A DNA stretch of 64,000 nucleotides from Pseudoramibacter fermentans (GTDB lineage: Bacteria; Bacillota; Clostridia; Eubacteriales; Eubacteriaceae): assembly GCA_009493725.1 (NCBI GenBank), contig VOGB01000004.1, forward strand, positions 310,001-374,000, read 5' to 3'. This document shows positions 29,557-38,916 of the stretch, in pieces. The notes beneath the pieces were generated by a model. The model made no database searches. It was given only the letters and a program-made list of their open reading frames with translations, and was not told the origin of the DNA. Position 1 is the first letter of the stretch; each line of letters starts with the position of its first letter. The position numbers and the translations under genes were made by a program.

Positions 29557-30866
29557 GCGCCGGCCGCATAGTTCAATCGATCGTCGACGCGGGAAAGGAC
29601 GCCCTTCAGTCACGGATTGCCGACACGAGGCAGTTGATTTATTCTTCGCCGGCGACATTGGCCTACAATTCACCGGGGGCGGAGGGCTACGGCGTCAAGC
29701 GGGCTGGGCTGGCCATTCCAGACTCGATCATGCTCATCGTGTCGCCTGGGTGCTGCGGACGCAATACCTCGGCGCTCTCGGAACGGCCGGCATATCACAA
29801 CCGCTTTTTTTATTTGACGATGGACGAAACCGACTTGATCACGGGCCGCCATTTGACGAAAATTCCAGAGGCGGTGCAGGAGGTCGTGGATTTTCTTCCG
29901 ACAAAACCGTCGGTGGTGATGATCTGCATCACCTGTGTCGACGCGCTGCTGGGGACAGATATGGAACGGGTCTGCCGGAAGGCGGAGGAAGCCGTCGGGA
30001 TTCCCGTTCGGCCGTGCTACATGTACGCGTTGACTCGGGAGGGCAGGCGGCCGCCAATGGTGCACGTCCGGCAGTCGCTTTATTCGCTGCTTGAAAAACG
30101 GCAGCGCCAGGTCGACTGCGTCAATCTGCTCGGCTATTTCGGCGGCGTGGATCGAGACAGCGAAATTTTCAATTTGTTAAAAGGGGTCGGTGTTCACCAA
30201 ATTAGGCAGATCGCCGAGTGTCAAAATATGGCCGATTTTCAGGAGATGGCGGCGGCTAATTTCAACTTGGTGCTGAACGCAGAGGCGCTGCCGGCAGCTG
30301 AGGACTTGCACAAACGCTTGGGCATTCCGCTCATTCAAATGCAGCGGCTGTATCAGATCGACAAGATCGCGGCGCAGTACCGGGCCTTTGGCCAGGTGCT
30401 CGGCGTCACCTTTGAGACCGACGCGTTTCGGCAGAACGCCGAGGCAGCTGTGGACAGACTCGTGAAACGGACGGTGGGCTGGTCCTTTGCAGTTGGCGAG
30501 GTCGCCGACGCCAATCCTTTCGAGCTGGCGCTGGCGCTGCTCAGAGCGGGCTGTGAAGTCCAGGCGGTTTACGGCACAACCGCCGCGGAATATTGGCCGT
30601 GGCTCGAAAAGCTCGCGGTCCTGAAGCCAGAGCTCGAGATTTACGACAATGCCGACCCACAGATGGTGCATTATCACCCGGATGAGAACGGGCCGGTGGT
30701 TGCCATCGGTGAGGACGCCGTGTATTATTACAGTGGATATCAAAAAGCCGCACTGGTGCCGTGGCGTGGGAAGACCCAGCCCTTTGGATTTGACGGCGTA
30801 ATCAAGCTGTCGCAGGCGGTCTGCGAGGCGGTCGACCGGGCCGAACAGAAAGGAAGCACGCGATGA
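29553..30866 (+). CDS. NifD/NifE-like nitrogenase component 1 subunit, module A
   Basis: A 437-aa member of the nitrogenase component-1 family (NifD, NifE, BchN, CfbD fold). Cysteines where cluster ligands are expected are C67-C68 (SPGCCGRN) and C125/C128 (MICITCVD, followed by LLGTD). The segment CITCVDALLGTDMERV matches the D2 protein's VCLHHFMGTDMDRV. There is no FeMo-cofactor His/Cys signature that I can place, so catalysis on N2 is unlikely. Start and stop overlap H and K neighbours as ATGA, implying coupled translation. Exact substrate is unknown. Confidence 0.82.
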   Translation: MSAGRIVQSIVDAGKDALQSRIADTRQLIYSSPATLAYNSPGAEGYGVKRAGLAIPDSIMLIVSPGCCGRNTSALSERPAYHNRFFYLTMDETDLITGRHLTKIPEAVQEVVDFLPTKPSVVMICITCVDALLGTDMERVCRKAEEAVGIPVRPCYMYALTREGRRPPMVHVRQSLYSLLEKRQRQVDCVNLLGYFGGVDRDSEIFNLLKGVGVHQIRQIAECQNMADFQEMAAANFNLVLNAEALPAAEDLHKRLGIPLIQMQRLYQIDKIAAQYRAFGQVLGVTFETDAFRQNAEAAVDRLVKRTVGWSFAVGEVADANPFELALALLRAGCEVQAVYGTTAAEYWPWLEKLAVLKPELEIYDNADPQMVHYHPDENGPVVAIGEDAVYYYSGYQKAALVPWRGKTQPFGFDGVIKLSQAVCEAVDRAEQKGSTR

Positions 30867-31903
30867 AAGGACTCAGAAAAGTGCTGACACCCTTCGCGCC
30901 GGATCAGTCGGGCGCGGTTTCAGTACTCTACGCTTTGGGCGGCGCGGTGATTATCGTCGACGCTGGCGGCTGTACGGGCAATATCTGCGGATTTGACGAG
31001 CCCCGATTTGAAACCCAGGCTGCGGCGGTTTTCAGCGCAGGCCTTCGGGATATGGACGCGATTCTCGGGCGCGACCAGCTTTTGGTCGACAAGGCGGTCG
31101 AAATCGCCGAGTCCCTTCATCCGAAATTCGCGGCCCTCGTCGGCACGCCGGTGCCGGCTGTAATCGGCACCGATTTGAAATCGCTGTGCCGTTTAATTGA
31201 GAAAAAAAGCGGCGTGCCGGCCTTCGCCGTGGCAACGAACGGCTTCAAGCTCTACGACGCCGGCTGCGAACAGGCCTTTTGGACGCTGTTTAAGAAATTT
31301 TGCACCGATCGATTCCAGACCTCTCGAAAGGGCATCGGCGTATTGGGCGCGACGCCCTTCGACTGCGATTTGGACGCGCTGGACGCTTTCCTAGAGGCGC
31401 ATCCGGCGTGCACGGCCTACGGCTGGTCGCAGGACGAGGGACTGGACGCTTTTGCCGATGGGGCGTCGGCCGAACGCAATCTTGTTGTGGCGCCGGATGG
31501 ACTCAAGGCGGCAAAATGGCTGGACCGGCATTTCGGCGTGCCGTACAAACTTTACGATCCGATGGCGGCGCAGTTTGCCGAGTCGGTTCCTGACGTTTCG
31601 GGCAAGCGCATCTTAGCTGTGCACCAGCAGGTGGCGGTGGATTCAGCCAGACAGGTCTGGCTCGCCCGCGGTGCGGCTTCTGTGACAGGCGCGACCTGGT
31701 TCATGAGCCTCAAGGAGCTGGCGCAGCCCGGTGATCTCAAATTAAAAGAAGAAGACGATTTTGAACGGGCAGCTGCTGAGGGGGGCTGCGACATCATCGC
31801 GGCGGACCCGACGCTCAAGCCCTTGGCCAAGCGTTTTGCGGGACAGTGGATCGACTGGCCCCACTTTGCGATTTCAGGAAAGCGGTTGAATCCCCATGAA
31901 TGA
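30863..31903 (+). CDS. NifK-like nitrogenase component 1 subunit, module A (short)
   Basis: A 346-aa component-1 protein clearly paralogous to the module B K protein: both share GAxSxLYxLGG, then GGC/SGC, then SAGLRDMDAILG or ISGLNDMDAIVG, and IGTD. It has C37 and C42 (GGCTGNICGF) but lacks the Cys at the positions equivalent to module B C10 and C93 (here ALVGTPVP). It is 46 residues shorter than its paralogue. Cluster ligation is therefore altered, and this subunit may hold a different cluster or only a structural role. It overlaps hypF by 8 nt. Confidence 0.8.
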   Translation: MKGLRKVLTPFAPDQSGAVSVLYALGGAVIIVDAGGCTGNICGFDEPRFETQAAAVFSAGLRDMDAILGRDQLLVDKAVEIAESLHPKFAALVGTPVPAVIGTDLKSLCRLIEKKSGVPAFAVATNGFKLYDAGCEQAFWTLFKKFCTDRFQTSRKGIGVLGATPFDCDLDALDAFLEAHPACTAYGWSQDEGLDAFADGASAERNLVVAPDGLKAAKWLDRHFGVPYKLYDPMAAQFAESVPDVSGKRILAVHQQVAVDSARQVWLARGAASVTGATWFMSLKELAQPGDLKLKEEDDFERAAAEGGCDIIAADPTLKPLAKRFAGQWIDWPHFAISGKRLNPHE

Positions 31904-34232
31904 TGTGCAAATTACACACCGCATCCGGCTGTACGGCATCGTTCAGGGCGTCGGGTTCAGGCCGACGGTCAGCCGATATGCCGAAGCCTTCGGGATCTGC
32001 GGACAGGTGAGCAACCGCGGTGCCTGGGTGGAAATTCTCGCTCAGGGCACACCAGAACAGGTCGCGGCTTTTGAAAATCAGATCGAGAACGCCCCGCCAG
32101 AGCGGGCCGTTGTGCTGAAGACCGAAATCAAATCGGTGGACGCCCCCGATCAGTTCGACGACTTTCAGATTGTCGACAGCGAAAAGGTGAAAGGCGCGAT
32201 TTTCGTCTCGCCGGACATCGCCATTTGCGACCAATGCAAGGCGGAGCTTTTCGATCCGGACAATCGGCGTTATCTGCACCCGTTTATCAACTGTACGGAC
32301 TGCGGTCCGAGGCTGACGATTCTCGACGAGCTGCCCTACGACAGGGAGCGGACGAGTATGAAGGATTTTCCGATGTGTCCGGAATGCGCTGAGGAATACA
32401 CGAATCCGGCGTCCCGGCGCTACGACGCCCAGCCGGTCTGCTGCCCGGACTGCGGGCCCGAACTCTACCTGCTCGACCGCCCGGAACGGGGTCATGCTGC
32501 AATGTCTGAGACCCGTCGGATTATCGCCGAAGGCGGCATCGCGGCGGTCAAGGGCATCGGCGGCTTTCACCTGTGCTGTGACGCGGAGAACGCGGCAGCA
32601 GTCGCCCGATTGCGGCGGCTGAAAAATCGGCCCCACAAGCCCTTGGCTGTGATGATGCGGGACGAGAAGACCGTGCGCCGGGAATGTGTCATCGATGCGG
32701 ATCAGGCGCGTATTTTGACGGGGCATCAAAAGCCAATTCTGCTGCTTGAGAAAAAAATAGGCGGCCGCTTGTGCGAGAGTATCGCGCCTGGCCAGTCCAC
32801 CGTCGGCGTTATGCTGCCCTACGCGCCGGTGCAGTGTCTGCTGTTCGACTACGACGACGGCATCGACATGCCGGACAGCCTGGTGATGACCAGCGGCAAC
32901 GCGGCAGGGGCGGCCATTTGTCACAACGACGAGGAGGCGCGGCAGGAACTGGCCCATTTTGCCGACGTGATCCTCTCCAACGACCGGCCGATTGTCACCC
33001 GTGCCGACGACTCGGTGATGGATTTTATCACCGTCGACGGCAGGCGGGCGCCCTACATGATTCGGCGCTCCCGCGGGTACGCGCCGATGCCTTATATCGT
33101 CTCCGCGCCGATGCGCGGACAGGTCCTGGCCGCCGGCGGCGAACTCAAAAACACGTTCTGCATCGGGCACGATCAGCTTTTCTACCCCTCGGCCTACGTC
33201 GGCGATTTGGCGGACGTGCGGACGCTTCAGGCCCTCAGGGAGAGCACGGCCCGGATGCTGACCCTCTTAAAGGTGAAGCCTGAGGCTGTGGCCTGCGACC
33301 TGCACCCGCGGTATCAATCGACGCAGTTCGCCGAGACGCTGGGACTGCCGCTCATCCCCATTCAGCACCATTACGCGCACATCGTGTCCTGCACCGCGGA
33401 GAACGATGTGGATCGCCCGGTTATCGGCCTGTCCTTTGACGGGACGGGTTACGGGGACGACGGCACGATCTGGGGCGGTGAGATTTTAATTGCAGACTGG
33501 CAGTATTATGAAAGGGTCGGCCACATCGAGCCCTTCTGGCAGCTGGGCGGCGACGCCGCGTCAAAAGAGGGCTGGCGGATTGCCGCGGCCTTGCTGATGG
33601 CGCAGCAGCCAGATCCCCAAAAGTGGGAAACGCTGGTGTTGTCCCTCGGGCTGTGCAGCGCCAAACAGGCTCGGGTGCTCAGGATGATGGCCGACAGAAA
33701 AATCAACGCAGTGCGCTCGACCAGTGCCGGACGGCTGTTTGACGGCGCGGCGGCGGGCTTTGGCATCTGCCGGGAATCGACCTTTGAGGGCGAGGCGGCG
33801 ATGGCGTTAGAGACGGCCGCTGAAAGCTACGAGGCCGCCCATCCTGACGCCACGTGCCGCAGGGCGCCGGCCGTGACGGAAAACGCAGACGGGCAGATGG
33901 TGCTGCCGACGACTGCTTGGTTTAACGACCTAATGGCCAGGAGGCTTGCGGGAGAAGAAGCGGGGCAGCTGGCTTACATTTTCCACCGGGAATTGTCGGA
34001 GATGATGATTTCCGCATGCTGTCAGATTAGAGATAAGGTTCAAATCAACACGGTCGCGCTGAGCGGCGGCGTGTTCCAAAACAAGCTGTTGACGCGGCTG
34101 ACCGCCGAGGGCTTAAAGGCCCGCGGCTTTGAGGTGCTGCTTCACAGGCTGGTGCCGCCCAACGACGGCGGCATCGCGCTGGGACAGGCTGTGGCGGCGA
34201 TGAGCCGGCTGCAAGATACAAATATTCAATAA
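31896..34232 (+). CDS. hypF: Carbamoyltransferase HypF
   Basis: HypF turns carbamoyl phosphate and ATP into a carbamoyl-adenylate and moves the carbamoyl group to the HypE C-terminal Cys, the first step of cyanide-ligand synthesis. The 778-aa protein has all domains: acylphosphatase (VQGVGFRP near 15), two C-x2-C zinc fingers (CDQC, CTDC, CPEC, CPDC at about 109-190), a YrdC domain (about 195-385) and a Kae1-like domain (QHHYAHIVSC, SGGVFQN). It starts 8 nt before the end of the nitrogenase-like K gene, so it belongs to that operon rather than a hydrogenase operon. Confidence 0.96.
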   Translation: MNDVQITHRIRLYGIVQGVGFRPTVSRYAEAFGICGQVSNRGAWVEILAQGTPEQVAAFENQIENAPPERAVVLKTEIKSVDAPDQFDDFQIVDSEKVKGAIFVSPDIAICDQCKAELFDPDNRRYLHPFINCTDCGPRLTILDELPYDRERTSMKDFPMCPECAEEYTNPASRRYDAQPVCCPDCGPELYLLDRPERGHAAMSETRRIIAEGGIAAVKGIGGFHLCCDAENAAAVARLRRLKNRPHKPLAVMMRDEKTVRRECVIDADQARILTGHQKPILLLEKKIGGRLCESIAPGQSTVGVMLPYAPVQCLLFDYDDGIDMPDSLVMTSGNAAGAAICHNDEEARQELAHFADVILSNDRPIVTRADDSVMDFITVDGRRAPYMIRRSRGYAPMPYIVSAPMRGQVLAAGGELKNTFCIGHDQLFYPSAYVGDLADVRTLQALRESTARMLTLLKVKPEAVACDLHPRYQSTQFAETLGLPLIPIQHHYAHIVSCTAENDVDRPVIGLSFDGTGYGDDGTIWGGEILIADWQYYERVGHIEPFWQLGGDAASKEGWRIAAALLMAQQPDPQKWETLVLSLGLCSAKQARVLRMMADRKINAVRSTSAGRLFDGAAAGFGICRESTFEGEAAMALETAAESYEAAHPDATCRRAPAVTENADGQMVLPTTAWFNDLMARRLAGEEAGQLAYIFHRELSEMMISACCQIRDKVQINTVALSGGVFQNKLLTRLTAEGLKARGFEVLLHRLVPPNDGGIALGQAVAAMSRLQDTNIQ

Positions 34233-34265
34233 AAACATCAATAGAAAGAAGAGAAAGGAATCAAT

Positions 34266-34478
34266 ATGTGTGTAGGATTATCAGCAAGAGTTGTCAAATT
34301 AACCGATAAGGGGACGGCGGTCGTCGACGCGTCGGGCGCCAAGCGGGAAATCTCGGCGAAGCTGCTCGACGGGTTGGAACCGGGCGATTACGTCATGGTT
34401 CACGCTGGGACGGCGATCGCTAAAATTACCGACGACGACGGTCACGAAACGGAAAATCTGCTGGATCATCTGCTATGA
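34266..34478 (+). CDS. hypC: HypC-type chaperone (divergent)
   Basis: HypC holds the Fe(CN)2CO unit together with HypD. The 70-aa protein keeps the essential N-terminal MC (Cys2) and the GDYVMVHAGTAI core with His. It departs from the usual MCLAIPGK start: the IPG is replaced (MCVGLSARV). Since this stretch contacts the client, the change may fit a non-hydrogenase partner; that is inference. It is 33 nt after hypF and overlaps hypD as ATGA. Confidence 0.85.
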   Translation: MCVGLSARVVKLTDKGTAVVDASGAKREISAKLLDGLEPGDYVMVHAGTAIAKITDDDGHETENLLDHLL

Positions 34479-35545
34479 CAAAGGCAAGACACACGCTTTC
34501 GGAGCCGCTTAAAAAAGCGATCCAATATCTCAAAACATACGATGGACCGCCAGTGCGCATCATGGAGGTCTGCGGCACCCACACCCACGAAATTTTCAGA
34601 CAGGGCATCCGCCAGATTCTGTCGCCAAACATCACGCTGATTTCTGGGCCGGGCTGTCCGGTTTGTGTCACGCCAGGCGGGTATATCGATCGGGCCGTCG
34701 CCTTAGCGGAGGACCGCGGCGCGACCGTCTGTACCTTCGGCGATTTGATGCGGGTGCCGGGGACGGATAAAAGCTTAAGCCAGGCCCGAGCCGACGGCGC
34801 CGACGTTCGGATTGTGTACGCACCGGACGACGCAGAAAAAATCGCGGTGGACAATCCGGATCGACAGGTGGTCTTTCTCGCGGTGGGCTTTGAAACGACG
34901 ACTCCGTCGGCCTGTCTCGCGGTCGATCACGCGATCGCGGACGGCGCGAACAATTTTTCGATTCTGACGGCCAACAAAACGATGCCCGCCGCCTACGAGG
35001 CGATGAAAGACAGCACGGATTTGTTTTTGTATCCCGGTCACGTGCACGCGATTACTGGAATGGCGGACTGCCGTAAAATGGAAGCGGAGGGCGTCAGCGG
35101 CGTTGTAGCCGGGTTTACGGCCGGCGAGTTAATCAGCGCGCTGACCATCGCCGTCAAAAAGTTTGAAGCGGGCGAGACCTTCTGCGTCAACGCTTATCCC
35201 CGGGTCGTGACGGAATCGGGGAGCCCGGAGGCTCAGCAGCTCGTCAAAAAGTACATGGAACCCTGTGACGCCTGGTGGCGGGGCATCGGCAAAATTCCAA
35301 ATTCAGGGATGAAGCTGCGGGAAGCCTACGCCCATTACGACGCGGCGGTGCGCTTCGATCTGCCTGAAACTGTCGGGAAAGATCACCCCGGCTGCCGCTG
35401 CGGCGACGTCCTTCAGGGGAACTGCCGGCCGGTGGACTGTCCGCTGTTTGGCAAGGTGTGCACGCCGGAACATCCGACGGGCGCTTGTATGGTGTCCAGT
35501 GAGGGCACGTGCTCGGCTTATTATTTGTATGGAGGTATAAAATGA
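34475..35545 (+). CDS. hypD: HypD-type iron-ligand assembly protein
   Basis: HypD is the [4Fe-4S] protein on which CO and CN are added to iron. The 356-aa protein has the catalytic motif CGTHTH (C33, H36), GPGCPVC (C61, C64) and a C-terminal Cys group (CRCG, DCPLFGKVC, CMVSS) for the cluster. The normally PGHVSTI-like segment reads PGHVHAITG, and the usual CGFEP-like segment reads AGFTAGEL, so it is somewhat divergent while keeping catalytic Cys. hypC and hypE overlap it by ATGA at both ends. Confidence 0.92.
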   Translation: MTKARHTLSEPLKKAIQYLKTYDGPPVRIMEVCGTHTHEIFRQGIRQILSPNITLISGPGCPVCVTPGGYIDRAVALAEDRGATVCTFGDLMRVPGTDKSLSQARADGADVRIVYAPDDAEKIAVDNPDRQVVFLAVGFETTTPSACLAVDHAIADGANNFSILTANKTMPAAYEAMKDSTDLFLYPGHVHAITGMADCRKMEAEGVSGVVAGFTAGELISALTIAVKKFEAGETFCVNAYPRVVTESGSPEAQQLVKKYMEPCDAWWRGIGKIPNSGMKLREAYAHYDAAVRFDLPETVGKDHPGCRCGDVLQGNCRPVDCPLFGKVCTPEHPTGACMVSSEGTCSAYYLYGGIK

Positions 35546-36558
35546 GAGAAACACTGCCGGATCAGATTACGCTGGCCCACGGGGCCGGCGGCAAGCAGAC
35601 TTCAGCGCTGATTCACGATATTTTCAAGAAATATTTTGACAATCCCTTTTTGACGGCGGACGACGCGGCGGTGCTGCCGCGGCCCGACCGGAAGATCGCG
35701 ATGTCGACCGACGGTTTCGTCGTATCGCCGGCCTTTTTCCCGGGCGGCAACATCGGCGAGCTGTCGGTCTGCGGGACGGTCAACGATTTGTCCTGCATGG
35801 GCGCGAAGCCGCTGTATTTGACCTGCTCCTTTATCATTGAGGAAGGCCTTGAAACGGCGAAGCTCGACCAGATCGCCCAGTCGATGGCGCAGACCGCTGA
35901 AAAAGTCGGTGTGGCCCTCGTGGCTGGGGATACCAAGGTCGTCGGCAAGGGCCAGGCGGACCAGGTCTTTATCACGACGACGGGGGTCGGTGAGCTGATG
36001 CCTGGGGTTCATCTGGCCGGCGCGGACGCCAAGCCAGGGGATGCCGTTTTGGTCACCGGCGATGTGGGCCGGCACGGCTGTGCGGTGCTGCTCGCCAGAG
36101 ATGAATACGGCATCGACGCTCACGTGACCAGCGACTGTGCGCCGCTGTGGCATCCGATTTCGGCGGCCCTCGAGGCGGCGCCGGATATCCACGTGATCCG
36201 AGACGCGACCCGAGGCGGCGTCGGCACCGTATTGTACGAAATTGCCCACCAGAGCCACGTGGGCATTCAGTTAAACGCCGAAGATATCCCGGTGGACCCG
36301 GCTGTCGCCGGCGTCTGCGGAATGCTCGGTCTGGAACCGCTGTATCTGGCCTGTGAAGGGCGCATGGTGATGATCATGCCCCAGGAACGCGCTGATGCGG
36401 TGATCGACGCGCTGTCGGCTTATCCGGACACCCAGGGCATCTGCAAAATCGGCGTGGTCACCGAGGACAATCCGGAACGGGTCGTGATGGAAACGGCGAT
36501 CGGCGCTCAGACCTTCCTGCCGGAACCGGGGACCGAGCTGCTGCCGAGGATTTGTTAA
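35542..36558 (+). CDS. hypE: HypE (thiocarbamate dehydratase)
   Basis: HypE dehydrates the carbamoylated C-terminal Cys to a thiocyanate and gives CN to HypCD. The 338-aa protein keeps the terminal PRIC motif, which carries the carrier Cys, and the PurM-like ATP domain (LAHGAGGKQT start, DATRGGVGTV). ATG 35542 follows GGAGGT; an upstream in-frame start lies inside hypD and is unlikely. A TM1266-type gene begins 11 nt later. Confidence 0.95.
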   Translation: MRETLPDQITLAHGAGGKQTSALIHDIFKKYFDNPFLTADDAAVLPRPDRKIAMSTDGFVVSPAFFPGGNIGELSVCGTVNDLSCMGAKPLYLTCSFIIEEGLETAKLDQIAQSMAQTAEKVGVALVAGDTKVVGKGQADQVFITTTGVGELMPGVHLAGADAKPGDAVLVTGDVGRHGCAVLLARDEYGIDAHVTSDCAPLWHPISAALEAAPDIHVIRDATRGGVGTVLYEIAHQSHVGIQLNAEDIPVDPAVAGVCGMLGLEPLYLACEGRMVMIMPQERADAVIDALSAYPDTQGICKIGVVTEDNPERVVMETAIGAQTFLPEPGTELLPRIC

Positions 36559-36569
36559 GGAGTCAATTT

Positions 36570-36830
36570 ATGAAAACGAGAGTTGCGGTGATTTCGATCA
36601 TCATTCGAGATAAAAACGAAGTAGAAAAAATTAACGAAATGCTTCACGAAGCGTCAGACTATATCATCGGGCGCATGGGCATTCCCTATCGTCAGAAAAA
36701 CATCAATCTGATCAGCGTCGCGGTGGACGCGCCGGAAGGCGTGATTTCGGCGCTGTCCGGCAGCATCGGCCAGCTCCCTGGCGTCACGGTGAAGACCGCT
36801 TATTCAGACGTCATCACGGAAACCCCATGA
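36570..36830 (+). CDS. TM1266-type (iron-only hydrogenase system) regulator
   Basis: An 86-aa protein of the small ACT/NikR-C-like family typically encoded beside hydE, hydF and hydG and named after TM1266. VAVISIIIRDK begins a beta strand, IIGRMGIPYRQKNINLISV is the hallmark region, and SIGQLPGVTVKTAYS ends the fold. It has no DNA-binding domain, so it probably senses a metal or ligand. ATG 36570 follows AAGGAG. It sits between the Hyp genes and module B, whose NifH-like gene overlaps its stop as ATGA. It marks a link to [FeFe]-type maturation. Confidence 0.85.
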   Translation: MKTRVAVISIIIRDKNEVEKINEMLHEASDYIIGRMGIPYRQKNINLISVAVDAPEGVISALSGSIGQLPGVTVKTAYSDVITETP

Positions 36831-37594
36831 TCCAGCTGGCGTTTTACGGAAAGGGCGGCATCGGCAAATCGACGACGGTGTCCAATATCGCGGCGGCGCT
36901 GGCTGAGCGTGGCCTGCGCGTCGTCCAGATCGGCTGCGACCCGAAGGCGGATTCGACGATGAACCTGTGCCACGGTCAGAAAATTCCGACAGTGATGGAC
37001 ATGTGCCGGAAAGTCAACGACGCCTTCGATTTAGAGGATGTGGTCGTACAGAGCGCAAGCGGCGTATACTGTGCCGAGACCGGGGGGCCGCTGCCCGGTG
37101 TCGGCTGCGCCGGGCGGGGTGTGATCACGGCTCTCGAAAAGCTGACCGAAAAAGGCCTTTACGAAAAGCTCGCGCCGGACGTCGTGCTTTACGACGTGCT
37201 GGGGGATGTGGTCTGCGGCGGATTCGCGATGCCGATGCGGAAAAAATACGCCCAGTCGGTTTACATTCTGACCTCCGGCGAGGCCATGCCAATTTATGCG
37301 GCGGCCAACATCGCGATGGCCGTCGATCATTTCAAAGCGCGGCATTACGCGAGGCTCGGCGGCTTTATCTTAAACCGCAGACAGAACGCGGATGAAACCC
37401 AGCGCGTCGAACAGCTGGCTCAAGATTTTCACAGCACCATCGTTGGCATTTTGGCCGATTCCGAGATGGTCAGAGCCGCGGACAATGCTCACCGCATTGT
37501 GCTCGAGACGGCGGCCGATTCGGAAATGGCGGCAGCCTACCGGCATCTGGCCGAGACGATTTACGCCCGCGAGACGGGAGGTGCGCCATGTTAA
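36827..37594 (+). CDS. NifH-like ATPase, module B
   Basis: A 255-aa paralogue of the module A NifH-like protein. P-loop GKGGIGKST (8-16), GCDPKADST, C94 (GVGCAGRG) and C130 (GDVVCGGF) are all conserved; the shared VLYDVLGDVVCGGF block shows the two are close paralogues. Function is expected to be ATP-dependent electron transfer from a bridged [4Fe-4S] cluster. A Cys ends the protein (GAPC). It overlaps the D-like gene by 7 nt. Confidence 0.9.
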   Translation: MIQLAFYGKGGIGKSTTVSNIAAALAERGLRVVQIGCDPKADSTMNLCHGQKIPTVMDMCRKVNDAFDLEDVVVQSASGVYCAETGGPLPGVGCAGRGVITALEKLTEKGLYEKLAPDVVLYDVLGDVVCGGFAMPMRKKYAQSVYILTSGEAMPIYAAANIAMAVDHFKARHYARLGGFILNRRQNADETQRVEQLAQDFHSTIVGILADSEMVRAADNAHRIVLETAADSEMAAAYRHLAETIYARETGGAPC

Positions 37595-38916
37595 AGCGCG
37601 TGGGGGCTGATTTTTCAGAAGCCAGCCTTCCGATTTCTCAGGCGCATTTTCCCGTGCCCTTTGCGGCCGGTTTGGAATTTAACACGCCGGAACACAGCCA
37701 CTGGAATATTGTGCACATTGGGATGCAGCTGCCCGAAAGCCGGCAGATTTACATCTGCGGCGACAACTGTATGCGCGGCGTCGTGATGACCGCGGACGAA
37801 ATGGATGCGGGCGACCGCTTCGGCATGGTGCTGCTCGAGGACAAGGACTTGATGGACAGCGACCTGACTGAGGTGACGCTGCAGGGCATCATCGGCTGCA
37901 TCAAAAAATGGCAGACGCGCCCGAAGGCGGTGTTGGTTTTTCCCGTTTGTCTGCACCATTTTATGGGGACCGACATGGATCGGGTTTACGAGGTGCTCGA
38001 GGCCAAATACCCGGATATTTTCTGGCTGAGGTGCTGGATGGACCCGATCATGCAGAAACGCGGCACGACGCCGGACGAGCGGGAGCGCCTGGAAATGACG
38101 CGGCCGCTGTACGATCTGCCGGCGGATCCCGCTCAGGTGAATTTAATCGGCGCGGATACGCCGCTGGGCTCAGAACAGACCAACGATTATGCCGCGCTGT
38201 TTGCGCATCACGGCGTTCGGGTCAACACCACAGGCGCCTGCCCAGACTTTGAAGCGTACCGAAAGACCGGCGCAGCCGCTGTGGAAGTTTATGTGTCGCC
38301 CATGGCGAGGCTGGCGGCAGAAGGGGTGGCCGCGCGGTTGAACCGCCCGAGCTTTTATTTGAGCGCGGGCTGGCGGGACGCCGAGATCGAGGCATCGCTG
38401 GCGCCCGTTGCAGCCCATTACGGCTGGAACGTAGCCGACTTCCTTAAGACCCGAAAGACGGCCGCTGAAAAGGCGGTGGCGGCAGTGAGGACACGTGTCG
38501 GCCGGATGCCGATTGCCATTGACACCGTCGGCGTCTTCAGACCTTTGAGCCTGGCGCGGTTCTTAATCGAAGCGGGATTCAACGTGGTGCGCCTCTACGC
38601 GGACGGCTTTTTAGACGAAGAAAAAGCAGATTTTGACTGGCTGCGCACCCACGCGCCGGGCGTCACCGTCTGTTCGACGCTGCGCCCTGAAATGCGGCGG
38701 TGGCCGGCGCCTGACGAAAAGGTTTTGGCCATCGGCCCGAGAGCGGCCTGGTTTGAAAAGAGCCGCTATTTCGTTCAGATGGTCGCCAACGGCGGTCTCT
38801 GGGGTTACAGCGGCCAGGCGGCCCTAATGCAGGAAATGTGCAGCGCACTGGACTGTCCGAAGGATCCGAAGCCGGTGATCGGTCAGAAGGGATGGGGGTG
38901 TACCTGCGTACTATGA
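37588..38916 (+). CDS. NifD/NifE-like component 1 subunit, module B
   Basis: A 442-aa component-1 protein. Likely cluster ligands are C57 and C61 (YICGDNCMRG) and C121 (FPVCLHHFMGTD). The tail ends GWGCTCVL with two further Cys. The LMDSDLTEV region resembles the module A equivalent DLITGRHLTKI, confirming a duplicated D gene. This Cys pattern (three ligands) is closer to a standard P-cluster/[4Fe-4S] site than module A. No substrate is evident. It overlaps the K-like gene as ATGA. Confidence 0.82.
   Translation: MLKRVGADFSEASLPISQAHFPVPFAAGLEFNTPEHSHWNIVHIGMQLPESRQIYICGDNCMRGVVMTADEMDAGDRFGMVLLEDKDLMDSDLTEVTLQGIIGCIKKWQTRPKAVLVFPVCLHHFMGTDMDRVYEVLEAKYPDIFWLRCWMDPIMQKRGTTPDERERLEMTRPLYDLPADPAQVNLIGADTPLGSEQTNDYAALFAHHGVRVNTTGACPDFEAYRKTGAAAVEVYVSPMARLAAEGVAARLNRPSFYLSAGWRDAEIEASLAPVAAHYGWNVADFLKTRKTAAEKAVAAVRTRVGRMPIAIDTVGVFRPLSLARFLIEAGFNVVRLYADGFLDEEKADFDWLRTHAPGVTVCSTLRPEMRRWPAPDEKVLAIGPRAAWFEKSRYFVQMVANGGLWGYSGQAALMQEMCSALDCPKDPKPVIGQKGWGCTCVL

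Noticed and set aside
31815..33170. Long minus-strand open frame (451 codons) opposite hypF
   Set aside because: It is antisense to a clear, conserved hypF; such frames are common in GC-rich genes, and its translation has no recognisable motif.
38838..38912. Longer N-terminus for the module B K protein
   Set aside because: ATG 38913 has the ATGA overlap and aligns with the start of module A K.
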